Part shown: positions 1 to 8,600 of the stretch, one piece after another
Layout: each line of letters opens with the position of its first letter
Position numbering within the stretch: the first letter of the stretch is position 1
Virus record (IMG/VR): IMGVR_UViG_3300023087_000103
Span: 1-23,658 of that record
Direction: 5' to 3' (one strand)
Source: a virus
Length of the DNA stretch: 23,658 nucleotides
Program-made: the position numbers and the translations under genes
The notes under the pieces: model-generated
The model's database searches: none
What the model saw: only the letters and a program-made list of their open reading frames with translations
What the model was told of the DNA's origin: nothing

Positions 1-604
1 CACGACCACCTGTTGCCAGTGTAGGCGAAATTGAAGTCCAAAACTCTTCCGCAATATTAGGTTGCACAAACGCAAACTCGTCACAGTATAGTAGCGAGAT
101 AGACATACCACGTCCTGTGTTGCCTGTTGTTGTTTGACTTACAATACGACTTCCGTTTTCAAATTCAATACTACCTTTGTTGTAACTTGTAACACCTGCC
201 CTAATATGATCTGGACACGTTTCATATACATAGCGTATACGTGCCATAATCTCTTGCGCACCAGTATATTTGTGTGCCGCAATAAGAATAGTTTGGTCTG
301 GATGGAACATAGCATACCAAGCAAGATAGATAGCCGCACAAGTAGTCTTACCTGTTTGTCTCGGCATCATATTAATGTTAAATCTATAACTGTGATATGA
401 ATGCATTAAACGCAATTGATATTCATAGGGATCGAATAAAAGTTTACCTTGCACAGGATGTTGAATAAATGCAAAGTGTCTTGCAAAATGTAAATAGCCG
501 TCGTTAGGATCCATGCACTTAGCAATATCTTCTATCTGTGCATTTGTATATTGTTCTTTTTGATTTGCTTTTTTGGTTAATACACCGTCTAAACTTTTGC
601 TCAT
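1..604 (-). CDS. gp17: Terminase large subunit, N-terminal ATPase part (cut by window start)
   Basis: This is the ATPase half of the DNA-packaging motor that pumps DNA through the portal and cuts the concatemer. Reading leftward from the ATG at 604, the 201 visible residues carry a Walker A loop (PRQTGKTT, residues 81-88) and a Walker B segment (LLYCDEFAFV, 171-180), both close to T4 gp17. The segment after Walker B (SPTLATGGR) also fits. The C-terminal nuclease domain lies outside the window. There is no Shine-Dalgarno; the ATG follows a TAAATA box by 4 bases (TAAATACAGTATG). The preceding gene's stop lies inside that box. The family call is firm; only the length is unknown. Confidence 0.95.
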   Translation of the reverse strand, partial: MSKSLDGVLTKKANQKEQYTNAQIEDIAKCMDPNDGYLHFARHFAFIQHPVQGKLLFDPYEYQLRLMHSYHSYRFNINMMPRQTGKTTCAAIYLAWYAMFHPDQTILIAAHKYTGAQEIMARIRYVYETCPDHIRAGVTSYNKGSIEFENGSRIVSQTTTGNTGRGMSISLLYCDEFAFVQPNIAEEFWTSISPTLATGGR

Positions 605-608
605 ACTG

Positions 609-616
609 TATTTAAC
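609..616 (-). promoter_or_regulatory. Late-promoter-like box before terminase large subunit
   Basis: On the minus strand this reads GTTAAATA, ending 4 bases before the gp17 ATG (CAGT spacer). The same TAAATACAGTATGA string recurs before the genes starting at 9163 and, as GTAAATACAGTATGA, at 10252. T4 late promoters are TATAAATA-type -10 boxes recognised with phage gp55. Assignment as a late promoter is inference. Confidence 0.6.
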
Positions 617-950
617 TAATTATATCATTGTAATAGCCGGTATCGAAGCGTAAATCAAATAACTTACGTCTGTCTTGTTGTATTAGTATAGGAACTGGAC
701 TTGCATAATCTCCGTGCGTAGGTTCACTCCATAGCCATTCATATTCTAAACTTACATCTAACTTTTTACAAAGTTTTTTAAGACGTCTGCGATTATACCC
801 TTCGCATATGTATATAATGGCTTGATTGTTGCCTAATTCTTCTGTTTTACCGTCCCAATATTTTACTTTTATTTCACCCTTTTTCCAAGCGGCTCCGCTC
901 CAAGGACATACAGGTTTAATATGTTCAAAGTATTTGGTCCAGTCGATCAT
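612..950 (-). CDS. Hypothetical protein, 112 aa
   Basis: I do not recognise the family. The protein is 112 aa, mixed in charge and rich in aromatic residues, with no signal peptide or membrane segment. A basic patch (NRRRLKKLCKKL, about residues 53-64) follows a predicted beta strand (AIIYICEGY), which would suit a small nucleic-acid- or protein-binding domain. It is its own unit: a strong hairpin terminator lies just upstream (969-992), then a TAAATA box, then ATG 5 bases later, with no Shine-Dalgarno. Its stop codon lies in the promoter-like box of the terminase gene, so the two may be co-expressed. The ORF is supported by this layout and by its neighbours' tight packing. Confidence 0.75.
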   Translation of the reverse strand: MIDWTKYFEHIKPVCPWSGAAWKKGEIKVKYWDGKTEELGNNQAIIYICEGYNRRRLKKLCKKLDVSLEYEWLWSEPTHGDYASPVPILIQQDRRKLFDLRFDTGYYNDIIS

Positions 951-955
951 GAAAC

Positions 956-963
956 TATTTACA
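956..963 (-). promoter_or_regulatory. Late-promoter-like box before the 112-aa gene
   Basis: On the minus strand this reads TGTAAATA, then GTTTC, then the ATG at 950. It starts within a few bases of the end of the upstream terminator, so terminator and new promoter abut. Confidence 0.55.
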
Positions 964-992
964 GAAAAAAATAGGGCCCGTAGGCCCTATTT
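963..992 (-). terminator. Rho-independent terminator after the 226-aa gene
   Basis: A perfect 10-bp stem (969-978 with 983-992, AAATAGGGCC) closes a 4-base loop. On the minus strand it runs into a continuous T tract from the bases at 964-971. It lies 23 bases past the stop of the gene at 1015-1695. Confidence 0.9.
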
Positions 993-1014
993 GAATATAT
1001 GTTATATTTAATTA

Positions 1015-1695
1015 CTATTTCTTCTTGCCACGTCCACGTCCGCGACCTTCAGTTGTTTCAATATCTTCTTTTGCCTTCTTGCCACGTCCACGACCTTCTG
1101 TAGTAAGTTTTTCACTTAGTGCCTTCCAAAGTTCTTCTTTGATTGAATTTTCAAGTGCCATTGGATTGTCGCCATCTTGTGTAGCCTTATATGCTTTCTT
1201 TTCTCTATTTAAACCGCCTGACAAATCTTTAGTCATAGTTTTAACATTTGAATATTCTTCTTCTGGGCTATTGTCCCATTCTTCTTCAACATCGTCTTCA
1301 TCTTCCATTGCTGGCATTTCTGGACCATCTGTTGAAATTTTCATTAATTTTTTCATGTCGCCCATTTCGTCGTCATGTGTATCAGGTGCAGGTAATGCTG
1401 TAGGAGCAGGCATATGTACTGGCGCTTCTTGAGGAGACATTGCGCCGCCCATTAGCTTAATTAAATCTTCAACTGCATCGCCTCGAGCACTTAAATTAAC
1501 GTTCATTGATACTTTATCTTCTGGAGCAGTTGGCATGCTCATGTCGCTGCCGCAGCCTTCATCCATTCCGCATTCTTCAACTTGCTGAATAGACTCTAAA
1601 ATAGTTTTCATATCGTTTACGTCTTTTGCGCCAGCTGACGGTTTTTCTCCTTTAGCTGCCGAGTCCATGTTTTCTAAGATTTTTTTCATATCCAT
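1015..1695 (-). CDS. Acidic low-complexity protein with basic GRGRGKK tail repeats, 226 aa
   Basis: The function is not recognised. The protein is mostly acidic and Met/Pro/Asp/Glu-rich. Three related short motifs start DMK (MDMKKILENM at 1-10, NDMKTILESI at 28-37, GDMKKLMKI at 112-120). The end changes character: a short helix (about 181-197) is followed by two copies of TTEGRGRGKK (198-207 and 214-226), strongly basic and suited to DNA or RNA contact. An acidic body with a basic tail between two terminase genes would fit a scaffold, core or packaging accessory role; this is inference. A strong ribosome site (AGGAGG) precedes the ATG. It is co-directional with the 185-aa gene, 4 bases away, and is followed by a clear terminator. 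Confidence 0.8.
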   Translation of the reverse strand: MDMKKILENMDSAAKGEKPSAGAKDVNDMKTILESIQQVEECGMDEGCGSDMSMPTAPEDKVSMNVNLSARGDAVEDLIKLMGGAMSPQEAPVHMPAPTALPAPDTHDDEMGDMKKLMKISTDGPEMPAMEDEDDVEEEWDNSPEEEYSNVKTMTKDLSGGLNREKKAYKATQDGDNPMALENSIKEELWKALSEKLTTEGRGRGKKAKEDIETTEGRGRGRGKKK

Positions 1696-1699
1696 TATA

Positions 1700-2257
1700 T
1701 TAGCCTCCTACGACCGATTTAGTGTTTTCCGAATCATCAATGTCGCTTGATTCTCCCACAGGTGCGCCTTCTGCACCACTATGCAAGTTTTCTTTGCGAG
1801 CAGTTTCTAACTCTTTTAGTAAGTCCATCACTCTATTGCCTGCAACATCGTTTTGTGCTGATTCGCCGCCCATATCTTCATTAGGAAGCAATGGCTCATA
1901 TGCTTTATTATCTGATTCTTCTTGGTATTCTTCTTGTGGTGCAAGTGGATTACGTACAATAATATTGCTTTGTGGAATATCGCAACATTTGCCTAAATAT
2001 TCTTGTAAAACTTGAACCGTTGTTGGGTATGTTACTTCTGCTTCAAAATAAGTAACATCTATATTTTCTAATTGTGGAAAATCTAAAGGACGTTTTGAAA
2101 TTGGTACTCTTTTGCCGTCTGTTATTTTTACAATACCAAACTTTCCTAAAGCATTTTCTAATCCTGCTTTGCAATCTGTTGCATAATCACCTGCAACGCC
2201 AATTTTAAAATCATATGTCTTTTTAGACTCTGTTAAATATTCTGAAAAACTTTTCAT
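1700..2257 (-). CDS. Putative internal head protein with T4-like capsid-targeting N-terminus, 185 aa
   Basis: The N-terminus MKSFSEYLTES matches position by position the T4 capsid-targeting peptide (MKTYQEFIAEA pattern) that directs internal proteins into the prohead and is cut by protease gp21 after an (I/L)xE site; here the site would be LTE|S at residue 10. The rest looks like a compact alpha/beta domain (about residues 15-105) followed by an acidic, poorly structured tail. The globular domain is not one I can name. An AGGAA ribosome site precedes the ATG and a GATAAATA box lies about 20 bases upstream. Targeting into the head is inferred from the N-terminal match; the role after entry is unknown. 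Confidence 0.8.
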   Translation of the reverse strand: MKSFSEYLTESKKTYDFKIGVAGDYATDCKAGLENALGKFGIVKITDGKRVPISKRPLDFPQLENIDVTYFEAEVTYPTTVQVLQEYLGKCCDIPQSNIIVRNPLAPQEEYQEESDNKAYEPLLPNEDMGGESAQNDVAGNRVMDLLKELETARKENLHSGAEGAPVGESSDIDDSENTKSVVGG

Positions 2258-2277
2258 AACTTTATTCCTGCTTTGTA

Positions 2278-2775
2278 TTATTTATCCATATTCTTTAGTT
2301 TTTCTATTAAACTATTACGGTCTGTAACTACGTAACCTTCGCCGTTTACGATATCGCCGTCACTACTGCTATCTCTATCTAACTTTTCTTTCTTAAGTTG
2401 TAATTCGATCATTTTTAATTTTTTATCCATTTTAGCAACTTTAGAATCTAACGCAGTTTTTAACATACCTCCAGCAACTTCAAATACTCTACCGCTGTAA
2501 CGTGCTTCTACATTCATACCTAAATCCATTAAATCTTCGTATGCTGATAAAGCTCTATTAGAAATATCTTCTAATTCAGAATCTGCCTTATCTCCAAGAC
2601 CCTTTACTTTTGGTAATGCACTTGCAATTTTATCCATTTCTTGCAATGCATCAAAAGTTTCTCCTTGTTCAACTATAGCAGTTTCTCTTTTATTTTGTTT
2701 TTCTTCAGATTTTGCTTCATCTACAATTTCTTTCGAATCAGGCAAATTTAGAAGTTCTTCTAATTTTTTAGTCAT
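2278..2775 (-). CDS. gp16: Terminase small subunit
   Basis: The protein has 165 aa, almost the same as T4 gp16 (164). It has a variable acidic start, a helical centre (ALSAYEDLMDLGMNVEARYS at about 75-94) and a long charged coiled-coil-like helix (about 108-137), as expected for the ring-forming small terminase that recruits gp17 and DNA. The end (VVTDRNSLIEKLKNMDK) resembles the conserved C-terminal segment of marine T4-like gp16 (inference from memory of the family). It lies in the head/packaging block but is separated from gp17 by three genes, unlike T4, where 16 and 17 adjoin. No Shine-Dalgarno is evident. Confidence 0.75.
   Translation of the reverse strand: MTKKLEELLNLPDSKEIVDEAKSEEKQNKRETAIVEQGETFDALQEMDKIASALPKVKGLGDKADSELEDISNRALSAYEDLMDLGMNVEARYSGRVFEVAGGMLKTALDSKVAKMDKKLKMIELQLKKEKLDRDSSSDGDIVNGEGYVVTDRNSLIEKLKNMDK
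2279..2286 (-). promoter_or_regulatory. Late-promoter-like box before the 185-aa gene
   Basis: On the minus strand this reads GATAAATA, 21 bases before the ATG at 2257, leaving room for the AGGAA ribosome site. It overlaps the stop codon of gp16. Confidence 0.5.
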
Positions 2776-2801
2776 TACATTATACCATTATATGCTATTA
2801 T

Positions 2802-2809
2802 TATTTAGC
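2802..2809 (-). promoter_or_regulatory. Late-promoter-like box before gp16
   Basis: On the minus strand this reads GCTAAATA, overlapping the stop codon of gp4 and 26 bases upstream of the gp16 ATG. Two TATAATG strings lie between box and start, so the true start point of transcription is uncertain. Confidence 0.45.
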
Positions 2810-3245
2810 GTCTTTTGCCACCTTGATGAAAAATATCATTCTCTGTTATAACACGAAACGTCATACCTTTCTGTTTACAAAAAGCATATGCCGCCTCCCA
2901 TTTGGCTTGATTAACTATATAGCTTGCTTGATTAACTCGCGAACGTCCTACTTGTTCTTTATATGTTTGATTTGCTGGTTTTACTTCTACTAATTCAGCA
3001 CGAGATTTTCCTTTCTTATCAGCGTATGCAATAAAAAAGTCTGGTACATATATAGTATGTTTACCAGTTAACGGATTTTTATAAGGAATACGTATTGATT
3101 CAGATGCCCATTTTGCAACACTTGGGTGCTCATCGCAAAATTTCATAAAATAAAATTCCCAGCTGGATCTATATGTTGGTGATTTTGTACCTATATATTT
3201 TTCGGGAAATTTAGGTGTGAATTTTCCTTGAGCAAATCTTGACAT
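2805..3245 (-). CDS. gp4: Head completion protein gp4, nuclease-like
   Basis: This matches T4 gp4 (head completion, acting after packaging so that neck and tail can join) in length (146 aa) and motifs. A start rich in basic and aromatic residues leads to TYRSSWEFYFMKFCDEHP (24-41), then YVPDFFI (66-72) and VEVKP (86-90). The set E30, D69 and E87-x-K89 has the spacing of a PD-(D/E)xK nuclease fold, known for this family. It is tightly coupled to the upstream 122-aa gene (the stop and ATG are one base apart) and has no separate ribosome site. The next gene is the small terminase. Confidence 0.85.
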   Translation of the reverse strand: MSRFAQGKFTPKFPEKYIGTKSPTYRSSWEFYFMKFCDEHPSVAKWASESIRIPYKNPLTGKHTIYVPDFFIAYADKKGKSRAELVEVKPANQTYKEQVGRSRVNQASYIVNQAKWEAAYAFCKQKGMTFRVITENDIFHQGGKRR

Positions 3246-3246
3246 A

Positions 3247-3615
3247 TCACGCTACAATATTTCTTTTTTCAGTTTTATTAGACGATTCTGTTCTTTTAAA
3301 ACCTAAAGTACTTGTACGTGCTCGTGAATAATTTAATACTTCTGTAACTACTGCACTTAGTTGAACTGCTTCTAATCCTTTAAGTGTGTCTAATAATTTA
3401 AAAACATTAACGTTGTCAATTTTTGCTTGTTTTAATAATACTGTTGAAACAGCAATAGCCGCAGTTTTATCAAAATTTCTATTTTCAAAAAACCCAATTA
3501 CTGCATCTACTTGGTTAGTTGGAAAACTTAATTCTTTAGAATAAAATTCGTCAAAGAAAGTTGTTATTTCTTGATCAGTATATTTTTTTGTTTTTTGTTT
3601 TGGTAAACTTGACAT
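3247..3615 (-). CDS. Conserved marine T4-like virion-region protein, 122 aa
   Basis: A small, mainly helical protein without membrane segments. The C-terminal part (VLNYSRARTSTLGFKR, about 92-107) resembles small proteins I recall beside gp4 in marine T4-like phages, but I cannot give it a T4 name; assembly or baseplate helper roles are possible. An AAGGAT ribosome site precedes the ATG. It lies 9 bases after the tube-cap gene and one base before gp4, so it is the middle gene of a three-gene unit read from the box at 4905-4912. Confidence 0.7.
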   Translation of the reverse strand: MSSLPKQKTKKYTDQEITTFFDEFYSKELSFPTNQVDAVIGFFENRNFDKTAAIAVSTVLLKQAKIDNVNVFKLLDTLKGLEAVQLSAVVTEVLNYSRARTSTLGFKRTESSNKTEKRNIVA

Positions 3616-3624
3616 TTTTAATCC

Positions 3625-4899
3625 TTAATCAAATTTTTCTTTTTCAGATGTTGGTAAAGCATTAAAATCAGCTCTTGCCGCGTTTATGCCTCCAGAGTTA
3701 CCATCAGCAAGCCATTGTTTTGAAAATTTATTAAAACGTGCATCATCAATGTTAGTAGGATTAATATCTCCAGTTGATGTACTTGTTTGACTAATACTAC
3801 TTACTGCTGATAATCCAGCAATAGCAGTAGTTGCTATTAATAAATCTTTTCCAGAACCCCCGTTGCCGTTAGATTTTGGAAAGAATGTTTGAGAAACACC
3901 ACTTACATCAATACCTGCGGCACTACCGATAGCATCAGTTAGTATACTTAATCCGCCTGCTTTTAAACCTTCAAATCCATTATCTCTAACGCTGTTAAAA
4001 GCATTAACAGCCGCTATTCCTGCTTCAAAAGGATTACTAAAATTTTTACCTTGTGTAATATATTCGTATAAGTCAAGACCTACTCCAAATGCACCATCAA
4101 TACCTAATTGGCCGCCACCTAACGGAGATATTGGGCTTGGTGTTACGTCATAGTGGTCTGTTCTTCCAAATCCTGTAGGATCTCCGTTTTCTCCAGCTTC
4201 AACGTGTCCTCTATCGTAAAATACAGTATCGTACTGAATTGTCATCCTATTTTCCATAGGATTACTGGAAGTATTATCTACACTGTCATGTTGCCAATCA
4301 GTTACAATAGGATTAACTAATGTATACTTTGTATAATTTTTACGTGACATTTGCGATATTTCAATATAATCAAAAAATGGAATAGCTGGTATATTATTGT
4401 TCATACCAAATCTAAAATCATTATTTCCTTGACCGTCGTATAGCGTGTCACCAGTTGATCTATTTCCGTAAGATCCGTTATTTAAATTTTGTTGGCCATC
4501 TGCATAATAATATTTAAAATATGCTTCCATAAGTGCTGTAGTAGCACCATAGTTATCATCGTGGAAGGTAATACTAACCGGAGAATAACTTAATGATGTT
4601 TGTACATTTTTCTTACGATTGTATTTGTTTTTTGTTTCTACATTTGCTGTAAATTTTGGAAGATCGGCTTGTTTTACAAGCATACCAATTTCATGAATAT
4701 ATTGGTCAACTTCTTTAATTATTTTTTTGCCTTGCTCTGTTAAAACAAATCTTACATGATATGTAAAACTTAATTTTGGTGCGTGTTTTTGAGTATCAGT
4801 AACATATAAACGACTTGCGTGTTGCCAGTCGGCTAAGTTACCTTTAGGGTTTAACACACCATTGGCAATATTATCTAAAAATCCGTTGAACTTGCTCAT
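3625..4899 (-). CDS. Baseplate tail-tube cap/initiator-like protein (gp48/gp54 type)
   Basis: The 424-aa protein has a tail-tube-like N-terminal domain: FTYHVRFVLT (about 45-54), ADLPKFTANVETKNKYNRKK (about 78-97) and VSITFHDDNYG (about 108-118), followed by an aromatic stretch (YFKYYYADG). This pattern is typical of T4-type proteins that start or cap the tail tube on the baseplate (gp48, gp54); I cannot choose between the two. The C-terminal half is Gly/Ser/Asn-rich and looks like flexible or loop-rich sequence. It is the first gene of a unit with the 122-aa gene and gp4. The ATG lies 5 bases after a TAAATA box with no Shine-Dalgarno. Confidence 0.7.
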   Translation of the reverse strand: MSKFNGFLDNIANGVLNPKGNLADWQHASRLYVTDTQKHAPKLSFTYHVRFVLTEQGKKIIKEVDQYIHEIGMLVKQADLPKFTANVETKNKYNRKKNVQTSLSYSPVSITFHDDNYGATTALMEAYFKYYYADGQQNLNNGSYGNRSTGDTLYDGQGNNDFRFGMNNNIPAIPFFDYIEISQMSRKNYTKYTLVNPIVTDWQHDSVDNTSSNPMENRMTIQYDTVFYDRGHVEAGENGDPTGFGRTDHYDVTPSPISPLGGGQLGIDGAFGVGLDLYEYITQGKNFSNPFEAGIAAVNAFNSVRDNGFEGLKAGGLSILTDAIGSAAGIDVSGVSQTFFPKSNGNGGSGKDLLIATTAIAGLSAVSSISQTSTSTGDINPTNIDDARFNKFSKQWLADGNSGGINAARADFNALPTSEKEKFD

Positions 4900-4904
4900 A
4901 CTAA

Positions 4905-4912
4905 TATTTATC
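4905..4912 (-). promoter_or_regulatory. Late-promoter-like box before the tube-cap gene
   Basis: On the minus strand this reads GATAAATA, then TTAGT, then the ATG at 4899. It lies just downstream of the gp19 terminator (4934-4964), again a terminator-promoter pair between units. Confidence 0.6.
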
Positions 4913-4933
4913 TTTGGAAATTAAGTGCGTATA

Positions 4934-4964
4934 TAATAAAAAAGGGAGCTCAACGGCTCCCTTT
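4934..4964 (-). terminator. Rho-independent terminator after tail tube gene
   Basis: A perfect 9-bp stem (AAAGGGAGC at 4941-4949 with 4956-4964) closes a 6-base loop and is followed on the minus strand by TTTTTTATTAT. It lies 26 bases past the gp19 stop. Confidence 0.93.
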
Positions 4965-4989
4965 AATATTGAATGGCTAAGGAGTTGTA

Positions 4990-5616
4990 TTAAACGCCGC
5001 CGCCAGTAACTAAAGTATTTACTGTACGTCCGACTGCTGTACCAATACCAGTACCTTCTGGAGTTTGGATAGCATTATCGTAGCGTATAGTTAGGCCTAC
5101 TTGTACAGGCTCATTTGAGCTATATGCTAACTGATTGTAAGTTGCATTTTGTACAAAGCAACCATATAATTCAAAAGTTTCAAGTACATTAGGTGTATTA
5201 GCACCGTTACCACCGTCTAAGATTTCAATACGTGTTGTAAATTTGTAATCTTGTCCAGATGCCGCACTTGACTGCTCGTAGAAGTCGAATTGCTTCTGTA
5301 ATTGCTCGCCGACTAATTTTTGTACATTGTTGTTTACATCTTCACGTAAGTTAAGCGTAATTGCTTCCCAAGTATGCTTACCTGCTAAGTATGCACGTGA
5401 GTTATAAACTTCAATTGGAATCTCTTCAAAACTTACTGTTGGACGAGTTACGTCAACAACTTGTTTTGTTAATTCTGTTGTTGGTGTTGATACACCAAAG
5501 TTCTCTAAAGTAACACGGAAGCGATACTGTAGCTTAGGCATTAACAAGCCTTGTGCGCTTGCGCTGTCACCAGTTGCTAAAGGAACTGTAATTTTTGATA
5601 GTGTTGAAATTGCCAT
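4990..5616 (-). CDS. gp19: Tail tube protein
   Basis: This is the major tube subunit that lines the contractile tail. At 208 aa it is somewhat longer than T4 gp19 (163). Features that fit are LMPKLQYRFRVTLENFG (about 25-41), DVTRPTVSFEEIPIEVYNSR (about 54-73), the HTWEAITLNLRED segment, and a C-terminal LTIRYDNA strand, all typical of the T4-like tube fold. The tail ends in Gly/Val-rich sequence. A good AGGAG ribosome site and a GCTAAATA box lie upstream. It sits directly after the sheath gene, as in T4, but has its own promoter-like box and hairpins on both sides, allowing higher expression than the sheath. Confidence 0.92.
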   Translation of the reverse strand: MAISTLSKITVPLATGDSASAQGLLMPKLQYRFRVTLENFGVSTPTTELTKQVVDVTRPTVSFEEIPIEVYNSRAYLAGKHTWEAITLNLREDVNNNVQKLVGEQLQKQFDFYEQSSAASGQDYKFTTRIEILDGGNGANTPNVLETFELYGCFVQNATYNQLAYSSNEPVQVGLTIRYDNAIQTPEGTGIGTAVGRTVNTLVTGGGV

Positions 5617-5637
5617 TCTTTGTTCTCCTGTTGCAAG

Positions 5638-5645
5638 TATTTAGC
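5638..5645 (-). promoter_or_regulatory. Late-promoter-like box before gp19
   Basis: On the minus strand this reads GCTAAATA, 21 bases before the ATG, with AGGAG between. It follows directly on the hairpin at 5654-5674. Confidence 0.6.
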
Positions 5646-5674
5646 AAATTTAAAGCCCCATTATTTCAGGGGCT
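5645..5674 (-). terminator. Probable terminator between sheath and tube genes
   Basis: A 6-bp GC-rich stem (AGCCCC/GGGGCT, 5654-5659 with 5669-5674) has a 9-base loop and is followed on the minus strand by TTAAATTT. It is weaker than the other two terminators and may be leaky. Confidence 0.6.
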
Positions 5675-5686
5675 CTAAGTTATGCG

Positions 5687-8600
5687 TTATAGCCCGCTAA
5701 TTTCTCCAGTGTTTTTAAGTCTTAGTGGAATGTAAATAAATTCAACTGCTTTAACAGGCTCAATAGCAATGTCTAAGTATAGTTCATTTCTATCAATTCT
5801 GCTTGGAGTATTGTTTGATTCATCACATACTACTAAGAAGTCATAAAGTGCTCTTTGACCCACAAGCTCAAGCATTAAGCTCTCTGCCGCTTGTTTGATC
5901 TCATCGCGTGTAATCTTATCATTTGGTTCAAAGATGTAAGGCTTAGCAAGTTGATTTAACTGCGAACGTAAGTAAATTACTAAACGTGCTACGTTAATTC
6001 TATCTAATGCGCTTGAACCTCTTGCACGAGTCTTCTGTCCAAAGTTAACAAGTCCTGCACCACTAATAAATGTAATTGGGTTAACATTTTGTGCATATAA
6101 TGTATCACGTTGTCCTTCATTTAGTGCAACAGTTACAAATTCGCCTTCTGCATCAACAAAACCTGTTGCAGTAGCGTTAGTAATACCACCACGTCTTGTA
6201 CCTGCTGGTGCAAACCATGGGAAGCTAACTTGGTCACTTAGTGCAACTGTGCGTAGCATCATATGACTTGGTGGAACAACAACGTTGTTTCCTGCATTGT
6301 CACTTGTGAAGCCCCATGGATAAAAGATACCAAAGTATTCATCTCTGCTTACTAAGCCATCGTCGTTATCTTCTGGTGCTAATGCTTGGTTAGTTGCCCA
6401 GTTATTAAGTGCTGTAGCATTTGGTTCTAATCTTGCTGGCGTATCACCAATAACAAATGCTGTTAAGCCTCTGTCATAGTTTAGAGTAATCATTTCGCCA
6501 ATTAGCTCTGGATACCCTGGAGTTGCCATCAAGTTAAAGATTCTTGACTCATCATCTCTAATATCGTCGTTGCTGTTTAGCATTGCTTGTAAAGATTGTA
6601 CAATTACTTTACGCTGTGCTTTACGACCAAAGCTACCTGAACCATCGCCTTGGTTGCCTGACTCAGTTACCCAACGATGTGGATAATAATCAGCCATTGC
6701 TTCATCGCCCTGACGACCGTTATCGCCGTTTACATCAATGTAGTTACGTACAAATTTCTTAACATTAAAGCCAGAACGTCTTAGATTCCATAGCAACATA
6801 CCTTTTGGATATAGTGCTGGATCTGGAGCATCTGGATCTAAGTAGTCACTTGTTAGTAGATCTACAATAGAACCGTCTTCGTCGCTGTTTGCACCTGCTG
6901 TGTTATAACGAGCATCTGCAAATAGTACACCATCTTCTGATGTTTGGTCTGCTTTATCAAGCAATGTCCAACGATTAGCAATCGGTGTGTTTAACAACTC
7001 TGCATTGTACTTGTAAATTTGTGGATAATTTTCAATATCTGATGTATCAATCCATAAATCGCCAGTTACAAGTGCTGTTCCGTCGCTTTGTAGCAGTGGA
7101 GTACTTGCACTTACAATTGGACCTGCAGGGTCACAATCGGCATAATCTGCACTAAAGTTTTGATATCCAACCCAAGTATCACCATTATGAATCATAATAT
7201 CTACTTCGTCTACAATTGAATTATACCATAAAGCACCGTCTTCAGTTAATGAAGTAACTTCATCATCTGACGCTGTGTAAAATGCAACTTCTGTTCCTGA
7301 AGAATTAGCTGTTGCCTTCCAAAGAGATGCTTTTAATTGTAATGGATTAGTATTACCGTCTGTTCCTTGTTCGTAGTATAAGTTTGGTGTTCCTGAAGTA
7401 ACACTTTCAAAATGTGCAAAGCCCATTCTACTTAATACTGCATTATCAGAATCATCAACAAGTTTTACATCGCCGCCTTTAGCGTGAGTAATAACAATTT
7501 TGTTTCCTGTAACTACTTCTGCACTTACATGCGTAACATTTGCGTTTGATATTGCTGATGCAACAACTTCAGCATCAGTTGATGCGCCTGTAGTTGTAAA
7601 CTCAATTGAAACAATAGTACTTAGATCTGCTTCTCCTGGTGCTGTTGCTTGAATACCAATAGTGTAAGTATCTGCAATAATTCCTGAAGATCCAATAGCC
7701 GATCCTGTTACTGTAGTTGGTGCAACACCGTTACGTCTAAATACTTTAAATGTTGCTAATGGCTGTGTATCAGCCGCTACGTTTGATTGTACATAAATGT
7801 CGCCGGCTGCAAGACCTTCGCCACCGCCAGTTCTATCTAAACTATAAAGTGCTTCAGAATGTGAAGCAAAAATTGGAGCTTCTACTGCGTCCCATAATTT
7901 AGTAGCATCATTGAAAGATTTAATTCTCCAACGTGCACCGTTTCCTGGCTCAGTTGTTTTAATCCAAACAGAACCTGTTGGACGAGAATAAGTATCGCTT
8001 GATTTAAATGCAGGCACTTTAGTATGCTTGTCGATATGTAATGCTGGTGGATAATAAGTATCTACTTCAATTCCAAGTTCGCCAAGTAAAATAGTGTCGC
8101 CGCCAATTTCAATTTGACCAGTTGCAGAAGAATCACCTTGTGCTGAATCTGTTCCGTCACTGTAAATTTCTAAACGTCCATCAACTGCTGCCGCGCTAAT
8201 ACTTCCTGTTGGAAATACCTGCGTAATCTTAGTTGCAACATCTCCAATTGTTTCTGCATCTGTTACAGTAATGTCTGTATCGTTAATAGTAATAACTGCA
8301 CTGCCTTGTGAGAACGAAGGATTAGACTTAGTGCCTCTTACTGTTGCCCAGCTCTTAGTCCAGGGCTCACTACCAACAAGTACCCATTTCCCTGAAGCAT
8401 TTCTGTAAAAAATTCTAACAATAGTAGATGCAAATACTACAGCATAGTCGCCAATTGCTCCAACTGTTTCTTTTGGAACATAACCTGAAGTACCGTTTGC
8501 ATTCATAGTACCAAATTCAAGCCTTGTTGAATCTGTAATTACAATTGGATCTTTACTTGTGAATGATTGTCCGCCTGTTGTAGTAACTCCTGCGCCATTC

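Noticed and set aside
139-400. Two small ORFs on both strands near 134-400
   Set aside because: They lie inside the clearly conserved terminase large subunit frame, which contains both Walker motifs; they are shadows.
2776-2801. TATAATG repeats before gp16 as a sigma70 promoter
   Set aside because: No -35 hexamer at 16-18 bases upstream; left as uncertain beside the late box.
3388-3420. Possible sigma70 promoter (TTGACA at 3414-3419, minus) inside the 122-aa gene
   Set aside because: The -10 region at 17 bases reads TTATTA and the site is in coding sequence without a suitable downstream start.
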